A stretch of 64,000 bases of DNA from Micromonospora sp. WMMD961 (lineage in GTDB: Bacteria; Actinomycetota; Actinomycetes; Mycobacteriales; Micromonosporaceae). The translations under genes were made by a program, and so were the position numbers. This document shows positions 59,575-64,000 of the stretch, in pieces (position 1 is the first letter of the stretch; each line of letters begins with the position of its first letter). Location of the stretch: contig NZ_JARUBJ010000002.1 in assembly GCF_029626145.1 (NCBI RefSeq), positions 2,634,501-2,698,500 on the forward strand, read 5' to 3'. Below the pieces are notes generated by a model that ran no database searches, was not told the DNA's origin, and saw only the letters and a list, made by a program, of their open reading frames with translations.

Positions 59575-60327
59575 ATGTCCGGCCACTCAAAGTGGGCGAC
59601 GACCAAGCACAAGAAGGCCGTCATCGACGCCAAGCGCGGCAAGATGTTCGCCAAGCTGATTAAGAACGTCGAGGTGGCCGCGCGCACCGGTGGCGGGGAC
59701 CCCTCCGGTAACCCGACTCTCTTCGACGCGATCCAGAAGGCGAAGAAGAGCTCGGTGCCGAACGACAACATCGATCGCGCCGTCAAGCGCGGCTCCGGCC
59801 TGGAGGCCGGCGGCGCCGACTGGCAGACGATCATGTACGAGGGGTACGGCCCGAACGGCGTCGCGATGCTGATCGAGTGCCTCACCGACAACCGCAACCG
59901 GGCGGCGACCGAGGTGCGTACCGCGCTGACCCGCAACGGCGGCTCGCTGGCCGACGCCGGTTCGGTGTCGTACATGTTCTCCCGCAAGGGAGTGGTGATC
60001 GTCCCCAAGGAGGGCACCAGCGAGGACGACGTGATGATGGCCGTCCTCGACGCCGGCGCCGAGGAGGTCAACGACCTCGGTGAGGCGTACGAGGTGGTGT
60101 CCGAGCCGACCGACCTGATCGCGGTCCGCACCGCCCTGCAGGACGCCGGCATCGAGTACGAGTCGGCCGAGTCCTCCCTCATCCCCAGCATGAACATCCC
60201 GCTGGACGAGGAGGGCGCGCGCAAGGTCTTCAAGCTGATCGACGTGCTGGAAGACTGCGACGACGTGCAGAACGTCTACGCGAACTTCGACGTCAGCGAC
60301 GACGTGATGGCGGCCGTCGACGCCTGA
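59575..60327 (+). CDS. yebC: YebC/PmpR-family protein
   Basis: A 250-residue protein with the family start MSGHSKWATTKHKKAVIDAK followed by RGKMFAKL, and YEGYGPNGVAMLIECLTDNR, NGGSLADAGSVSYMFSRKG and VVSEPTDLIAVRTALQDAGI. YebC proteins bind DNA or the ribosome (poly-proline stall relief and transcriptional roles are reported). The ATG has GACGGAGGT-like bases upstream. It normally precedes ruvC-ruvA-ruvB; here a palindrome and a block of unrelated genes follow. Confidence 0.95.
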   Translation: MSGHSKWATTKHKKAVIDAKRGKMFAKLIKNVEVAARTGGGDPSGNPTLFDAIQKAKKSSVPNDNIDRAVKRGSGLEAGGADWQTIMYEGYGPNGVAMLIECLTDNRNRAATEVRTALTRNGGSLADAGSVSYMFSRKGVVIVPKEGTSEDDVMMAVLDAGAEEVNDLGEAYEVVSEPTDLIAVRTALQDAGIEYESAESSLIPSMNIPLDEEGARKVFKLIDVLEDCDDVQNVYANFDVSDDVMAAVDA

Positions 60328-60384
60328 GGGCGCTGAACACCTTCAACGCGAGGTAATCGCGGCCACCGCAGCCGCCCGGAGACA

Positions 60385-60435
60385 GAGATCTTGGACAGTT
60401 TCCGTCATGTGCGAACGGAAACTGTCCAAGATCTC
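60385..60435. repeat. Extragenic palindrome, GATCTTGGACAG type
   Basis: GAGATCTTGGACAGTTTCCGT (60385-60405, 21 bases, here split as GAGATCTTGGA and CAGTTTCCGT) and its perfect reverse complement at 60415-60435 form a 21-bp stem with a nine-base loop, 57 bp after the yebC stop. The outer core GATCTTGGA is close to GATCATGGA of the copies at 13.2 and 51.8 kb. It lies at the apparent edge of the accessory block. Confidence 0.85.
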
Positions 60436-60467
60436 ACGAGGTACGGCAGCGAGGCCAGAAAGCCGTA

Positions 60468-60500
60468 ACGGAAGGGCCTTCACCGGGCCCCCTCCGTTTT
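60468..60500 (+). terminator. Probable intrinsic terminator after yebC
   Basis: ACGGAAGGGCC and GGGCCCCCTCCGT pair imperfectly around TTCACC, and a TTTT run ends at 60500. It is the only T-run hairpin in this gap and suits the end of the yebC transcript. Confidence 0.6.
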
Positions 60501-60595
60501 GTGGTTCAGTCAGGAGGTCGGTTGTCCCGACCCGGGGCACGTGCCCCTGCTGCCCATCGCCTGGTGCGGCGGACAGCTCTTGCCTGGCGCAACGC

Positions 60596-61108
60596 CTACT
60601 CTCGCGCCGCAGACGGAACACTGACTCTGAGGGGCCATTCGCGGACTCCTTCGGGGATTCGGTAATCCGGGTGAGGATCCGCCTCCGGTTCACGGCCGGG
60701 GCCGGATGCCACTGTCACACGGAGGTAGATTTTCGTGCCATCCGCGCAGGTGATCCTTAGCGTGGACGGCGACAGGTGAACTCCGGGGTACGCGCACGTC
60801 TCCCATGTTTTGAAGATGGGTGGGCGCGCATAGTCGAGTAGCTGTGTGGCGAACGCGAGCATTCGGGTTGCCCGCTGCGTAGGCGGGGGCATCTCCGCCG
60901 GGAGTGGCTCCGGAGCCGGAACGGGGCGTGGCTCCTCGGCAGCCCACAGCAGGGCGGACGAGCCAGATCGATGCATGACCTTGACGCCGGGGGGTGACTG
61001 CCCACCCGGGCTGGTGTCCCCGCCGTAGCGCGTTACCGCCGTGACGTCGGGGTGCTCGCTGGCACTGATAAGTGCCGCGATCGCATCTAAGGCTTCGGTC
61101 ACCTGCAT
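60596..61108 (-). CDS. Hypothetical protein of accessory operon
   Basis: A 170-residue protein. The N-terminal helix (MQVTEALDAIAALISASEHP) is followed by a Pro-rich linker (about 60-80) and a compact C-terminal part with PIFKTWETCAYPGVHLSPST and LRITCADGTKIYLRVTVASG. No family recognised. GGAG lies eight bases before ATG 61108. It is the last of four same-strand genes running from 61939 and reads less GC-rich than the core genes, consistent with acquisition. Confidence 0.6.
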   Translation of the reverse strand: MQVTEALDAIAALISASEHPDVTAVTRYGGDTSPGGQSPPGVKVMHRSGSSALLWAAEEPRPVPAPEPLPAEMPPPTQRATRMLAFATQLLDYARPPIFKTWETCAYPGVHLSPSTLRITCADGTKIYLRVTVASGPGREPEADPHPDYRIPEGVREWPLRVSVPSAARE

Positions 61109-61141
61109 GTATCGACTCCATTTTCCGCACGTCAGGGCAGC

Positions 61142-61420
61142 TCAGCCGGCTCGACTCAGTCTAGGTGTGAGCGAGGGCGGTGCCCTCGCCCGCCTCGCCT
61201 GGCCGGCTGACAGTCTTCGTAGCTCGGCCGGCTGCACGAAGATGGTTCGGCGGGCGACAGCGTCGCCCTTGCGGTTCACTTCGTAGCCGTCCAGCCAGGC
61301 CCATCCGTCGTAGGTGGGCCAGTCGAGCATCCTGATGACGCGGAAGGTGATGGGCCGCATGAACTGGACCGACGCGGCTCGGGTGACGTGGACAACCTCG
61401 CCCGCTTGGAGGTCAGGCAC
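61142..61420 (-). CDS. Small hypothetical protein, paralogue of upstream gene
   Basis: A 92-residue protein from GTG 61420, overlapping the previous gene by eight bases. It reads LQAGEVVHVTRAASVQFMRP, FRVIRMLDWPTYDGWAWLDG and YEVNRKGDAVARRTIFVQPAEL. The same order of blocks appears in the upstream 102-residue protein, so the two look like tandem paralogues. A longer frame from ATG 61456 is possible. It is probably a small beta-rich domain; function unknown. Confidence 0.58.
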   Translation of the reverse strand: MPDLQAGEVVHVTRAASVQFMRPITFRVIRMLDWPTYDGWAWLDGYEVNRKGDAVARRTIFVQPAELRRLSAGQARRARAPPSLTPRLSRAG

Positions 61421-61721
61421 CGGCAACCGTCCCGAGGTCCACGGCGTCCGGTTCAAGCCGGACTGGCGGGCTGTCCCGGAGAGCCTGCACCCGGATCAAT
61501 ACCGCCCGTTCTTGGAACGCCCTACCGTCCGGCCACAGCTCGACGCCGTAGAGTTGCACCCACTCAAGGGCCAGTAGGTCGGCGTTTCTCGGAACATGAG
61601 TGACCCGCAAGTGGAGCCGGTCACTTCCAAAGCAGTAGTCGGCCGGGCTGATGCTCAAGACGTCACCAACAGCCACCAGGGGCCAACGTGCGGGTAGGGC
61701 AGCGGAAAGGTCATCGCTCAC
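61413..61721 (-). CDS. Small hypothetical protein
   Basis: A 102-residue protein from GTG 61721, whose GTGA overlaps the stop of the 73-residue gene upstream. Blocks VGDVLSISPADYCFGSDRLH, LRVTHVPRNADLLALEWVQL and YGVELWPDGRAFQERAVLI align by eye with the downstream paralogue. An ATG at 61811 would extend it into the upstream gene and is less likely. Function unknown; the conserved core may be a ligand- or protein-binding beta domain. Confidence 0.6.
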   Translation of the reverse strand: MSDDLSAALPARWPLVAVGDVLSISPADYCFGSDRLHLRVTHVPRNADLLALEWVQLYGVELWPDGRAFQERAVLIRVQALRDSPPVRLEPDAVDLGTVAGA

Positions 61722-61939
61722 AGCGTGTTCCGTCGCATCCGCCACGTCCGGTGTTCCCCGGCCCGGGTAAGTAAGGGCCGCTCCCATAGGGCGGTTGTCG
61801 GTGCGTTCCACAGAGGGGCCGATTCACCTGAGGGCGAGGGTGGATGGTAGCCGTATGCGCCGGCCTGGTGCCCGTACACAGGTTGCTCGACCACGTCGAC
61901 GGGATCGTTTTGCCGTTGGAACCATTTCCACCTTCGCAT
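61718..61939 (-). CDS. 73-residue hypothetical protein
   Basis: A short protein starting MRRWKWFQRQNDPVDVVEQP followed by aromatic/Pro-rich VYGHQAGAYGYHPPSPSGES and a basic end. GGGAGGTAGGAC sits right before ATG 61939, a strong ribosome site. It opens the four-gene operon and is divergent from the XRE regulator (176 bp). No family is recognised; composition suggests a mostly unstructured peptide. Confidence 0.55.
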   Translation of the reverse strand: MRRWKWFQRQNDPVDVVEQPVYGHQAGAYGYHPPSPSGESAPLWNAPTTALWERPLLTRAGEHRTWRMRRNTL

Positions 61940-62115
61940 GTCCTACCTCCCGTGTCGCTGCCGTTGCTGACAGCCACGATCCGGGAGAGTCGATGGAGCA
62001 TGCAACACTCCGCGTGAGACATTCATGGAGAGGCAAGCTTTACGAGTCATGATGCATGCGCCGTCTCAAGGCAAGTCGGATGACGGCTCAGGATGAGACA
62101 GGGAGGATGGTGCCG

Positions 62116-62982
62116 ATGAGTGAAGCGGGATCGACGGTGCCGAGGCGGGAGTTGGGCCGGCTGCTACGGCAGACCCGGGAGCAAGCCGGCATCGGCCTTG
62201 AGGCTGCAGCCTCTGACCTTGAGTGGTCGCGCGCCAAGATGTACCGCATCGAGTCGGGGCAAACTCCCATCCGTGCCCTGGACGTCGATCAGATGTGCCG
62301 GCTCTACAAGGCTGCCCCGGACATGACGCAAGTCCTCGTCAGCCTCGCCAAGGAATCTAAGAGCAAGGGTTGGTACCACGCCTATGGCGAGGTGATCCCG
62401 CGTTGGTTTGAGCTGTATGTCGGCCTTGAGTCAGCGGCCAGCCGTATCCGTAGCTATGAACACGCTGTTGTGCCGGGGCTGTTGCAGACCCCCGAGTATG
62501 CCGCTCAGGTGGTTCGCACGCGCCCAGCCGTCTCCGACGACGAAGCGGCGAAGTTAGTTGAGCTGCGCATCGAGCGTCAGCGGTTGCTAGCCCGGAAGCG
62601 ACCTGCCGCTCCCGCGCTGGACGTGATTATTGAGGAAGCTCTACTGCACAAAGACGTGCCGGGTATGTCGGCGCAAATAGACAAGCTTGTGGAGGCCAGT
62701 GACGCGTCCAACGTGTCTGTCAGGGTTCTTCCGCTCAAGGGCGCGATCACGCAAGTGGTGGTGTCTGGTGGGTTCGTCATCCTTGATTTCCCGACCAACG
62801 GGGCGAGGTCTGCCGAGCCGACGACGGTCTACAACGAAGGTCTTTCGGGTGCGCTCTACCTTGACCGGCTCGAAGAGGTCAGAACGTACGCGGAAGTTTG
62901 GAACGCCCTCACCGCCCAAGCGTTGAGCGTTGAGGAATCCCGGAAGCTGATGCATGGGATCAAGGAGAGGCACCATGATTGA
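62116..62982 (+). CDS. XRE-family regulator with DUF5753
   Basis: A 288-residue protein. An N-terminal helix-turn-helix (about 10-70: LGRLLRQTREQAGIGLEAAA, then SRAKMYRIESGQTPIRALDV) is followed by the DUF5753 domain (about 95-275: WFELYVGLESAASRIRSYEH, VVPGLLQTPEYAAQVVRTRP, VIIEEALLHKDVPGMSAQID). Such regulators are abundant in actinomycetes, usually next to a DUF397 gene, and control development or antibiotic genes through small partner proteins. ATG 62116 has GGGAGG at nine bases; ATG 62107 is an alternative. The DUF397 gene overlaps its 3' end. Confidence 0.92.
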   Translation: MSEAGSTVPRRELGRLLRQTREQAGIGLEAAASDLEWSRAKMYRIESGQTPIRALDVDQMCRLYKAAPDMTQVLVSLAKESKSKGWYHAYGEVIPRWFELYVGLESAASRIRSYEHAVVPGLLQTPEYAAQVVRTRPAVSDDEAAKLVELRIERQRLLARKRPAAPALDVIIEEALLHKDVPGMSAQIDKLVEASDASNVSVRVLPLKGAITQVVVSGGFVILDFPTNGARSAEPTTVYNEGLSGALYLDRLEEVRTYAEVWNALTAQALSVEESRKLMHGIKERHHD

Positions 62983-63175
62983 TCTGACCGGCGCTCGCTG
63001 GCGCAAGAGCACCCGGAGCGGGGCACAGGGCAACTGTGTGGAGGTCGCCGACAATCTCCCCGGCGTAGTCGCCGTCCGGGACAGTAAGAACCGGGACGGC
63101 GGAACGCTGGCCTTCGGGCAGGCATCGTGGCAGAGCTTTGTCAGCCTGGCGAAGGGGATAGGCACCGCGCGCTGA
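62975..63175 (+). CDS. DUF397 protein
   Basis: A 66-residue protein: MIDLTGARWRKSTRSGAQGN, CVEVADNLPGVVAVRDSKNR and GTLAFGQASWQSFVSLAKG. This is the complete DUF397 domain, as in the partner proteins (BldB-like/SARP-associated types) of XRE-DUF5753 regulators. The start overlaps the XRE gene by eight bases with AAGGAGAGG upstream. It most likely acts with the XRE protein as a two-gene regulatory module. A terminator follows. Confidence 0.93.
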   Translation: MIDLTGARWRKSTRSGAQGNCVEVADNLPGVVAVRDSKNRDGGTLAFGQASWQSFVSLAKGIGTAR

Positions 63176-63182
63176 CCACCGA

Positions 63183-63213
63183 GAAGCCCTGACACCATGA
63201 GTGTCGGGGCTTC
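63183..63213 (+). terminator. Terminator after DUF397 gene
   Basis: GAAGCCCTGACAC (63183-63195) and GTGTCGGGGCTTC (63201-63213) form a 13-bp stem with one T.G wobble and a CATGA loop, followed by GTCTTTG. It closes the XRE/DUF397 transcript. Confidence 0.85.
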
Positions 63214-63257
63214 GTCTTTGCTGGTAGTAGCCATACTCGCACTGCGACGTCGACTGA

Positions 63258-63347
63258 CTGGATCGCGGTTTCCGGTGCCGATTCGACAAACTCGCCGTGC
63301 GCTATGAAGCCACCGTGCACGTCGCCGCGATCAACGAGTGGCTATGA
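63258..63347 (+). pseudogene. Transposase C-terminal remnant (IS5-like)
   Basis: A 29-codon open stretch ends in TGA at 63347. It encodes LDRGFRCRFDKLAVRYEATV followed by HVAAINEWL, the typical C-terminal end of IS5-family DDE transposases in actinomycetes. A TGA directly upstream at 63255 and the absence of the rest of the gene show a decayed insertion sequence. No inverted repeats were located. It marks past mobile-element activity at the edge of the accessory block. Confidence 0.62.
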
Positions 63348-63365
63348 CCGACTTCGCCGCAGCCC

Positions 63366-64000
63366 CTAGCGGGCCAGGCGGTCCAGCAGCTCGCCGAGCA
63401 GCGCCTGTTCGCCAGGGGTGAGGTTTCCCGGGTCGTTGCCGACCAGCGCACGCAACGTCAGTGCGGCGCTCGCGCGGGTAGCGGGGGCGTCGCTGGAGGG
63501 CGTGTGCAGGACTCCGGCCAGTGCGGCCTCTCGGACGCGCACGGACAGCCCGAAGTCCGGCTCCGGCTGGCTGATCAAGGTGAGCGTGATGCCGACGTTG
63601 GCGGCGAGCACCTGTTCGGCGGCGTCGTCCGCGGGCACCGTGAGCAGGCCCTGGGCGGCGGCGTCGGTGAACCGCTCGCGCAACGCGGCGTGCGCGGGAG
63701 CGGTGACCGCGCAGGGCTTTCCCGGCTCGACGCGGCCGTAGAGCAGCCCGTAGAACGACGGGTGCTCCAGCCCGAACCGCACGTGTCTGTCCCAGCCCTC
63801 GCGCAGGTCGTTCAGCGGGTTGCCGGAGCTCTCGACAGTTGTGTACTGGGTGAAGCCGTGGTTGACCACGGCGTCGATCAGGCCCTGCTTGCTGCCGAAG
63901 TGGTGGTACAGCGTGGGGGCCTGCACCCCGGCGCGTTCGCACACCGCTCGCGTGGACACCGTGCCGCCGGCCTGCAACAACTCCGCCGCGGCGAGCAGGA
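63366..64000 (-). CDS. TetR-family regulator (5' end off window)
   Basis: At least 211 residues; the frame continues off the right edge. The helix-turn-helix reads LLQAGGTVSTRAVCERAGVQ followed by APTLYHHFGSKQGLIDAV, and the C-terminal domain begins EGWDRHVRFGLEHPSFYGLL, a TetR_C pattern. The window supplies codons upstream of residue 1 of the visible helix (LLAAAEL), so the true start lies beyond position 64000. It is convergent with the XRE/DUF397 module; its target is unknown. Confidence 0.85.
   Translation of the reverse strand, partial: LLAAAELLQAGGTVSTRAVCERAGVQAPTLYHHFGSKQGLIDAVVNHGFTQYTTVESSGNPLNDLREGWDRHVRFGLEHPSFYGLLYGRVEPGKPCAVTAPAHAALRERFTDAAAQGLLTVPADDAAEQVLAANVGITLTLISQPEPDFGLSVRVREAALAGVLHTPSSDAPATRASAALTLRALVGNDPGNLTPGEQALLGELLDRLAR

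Noticed and set aside
60440..60595. tRNA or attachment site in the gap after yebC
   Set aside because: The short stems here (GGTCGG/CCCGACC, GGGGCAC/GTGCCCC) do not form a cloverleaf and no TTC arm or CCA end is visible.

Overview
The window is very GC-rich, densely packed bacterial DNA with GTG/ATG starts, strong AGGAGG-type ribosome sites and many ATGA/GTGA gene overlaps. The gene content points to an actinomycete, most likely Micromonosporaceae (inference): polyprenol-phosphate-mannose synthase, a PgsA/PatA/PimA phosphatidylinositol-mannoside block, an F420-type LLM oxidoreductase, DUF2795, DUF1206, DUF3618 and DUF4235 proteins, an EF-G2 paralogue, and an XRE/DUF5753 + DUF397 pair. No rRNA, tRNA or CRISPR array was seen.

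Layout. 1-5.6 kb: end of a cation/proton antiporter, a HAD phosphatase, a PAS-GAF-SpoIIE-ATPase anti-sigma-type regulator, a CmpX-like membrane protein and small conserved proteins. 5.7-13.1 kb: an MFS transporter, SRPBCC and DUF2795 proteins, a BrkB membrane protein, a ChaB/Rho-N protein, an aldehyde dehydrogenase and a CrtI-like FAD oxidoreductase. 13.3-14.8 kb: dolichol-phosphate-mannose synthase and another SRPBCC protein. 14.9-23.6 kb: one tight + strand operon with a near-complete ADP-heptose set (GmhB fused to a GT9 glycosyltransferase, GmhA, HldE), three more glycosyltransferases, an SDR and a topoisomerase IB. 23.7-27.2 kb: a TetR-AraC regulator pair divergent from a 14-TM drug-efflux MFS, with two copies of GCGTA-N5-TACGC between them. 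27-35 kb: RecQ-type helicase, F420 oxidoreductase, GH3 beta-hexosaminidase, GNAT, PLP enzyme, lipoprotein. 34-38.5 kb: DUF1206, MscS, a holin-like/DUF3618/DUF4235 envelope-stress operon and a cold-shock gene. 38.6-46 kb: aldo/keto reductase, trans-aconitate methyltransferase, adenosine-deaminase-family enzyme, two-component system, ADP-ribosylglycohydrolase, YcnI-like protein. 46.4-60.3 kb: the actinobacterial thrS-HIT-pgsA-patA-pimA-pdxS-pdxT-yebC neighbourhood, interrupted by a DD-carboxypeptidase, a HAD protein, an aldo/keto reductase and EF-G2. 60.6-64 kb: a block that reads less GC-rich, with four unknown small genes, an XRE/DUF397 pair, a transposase remnant and a TetR gene, apparently inserted where ruv genes usually follow yebC.

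The main unusual points are two. First, an ADP-heptose plus glycosyltransferase operon in an organism that should have no lipopolysaccharide. Second, a set of long perfect palindromes (14-24 bp arms), most of them between convergent genes. Three of these loci share an outer core resembling GATCATGGA, and two are flanked by C-rich then G-rich DNA, which suggests dispersed bidirectional terminators or a REP-like repeat family. Starts were chosen from ribosome sites, overlaps and domain boundaries. No database search was possible, so family names rest on recognised motifs.
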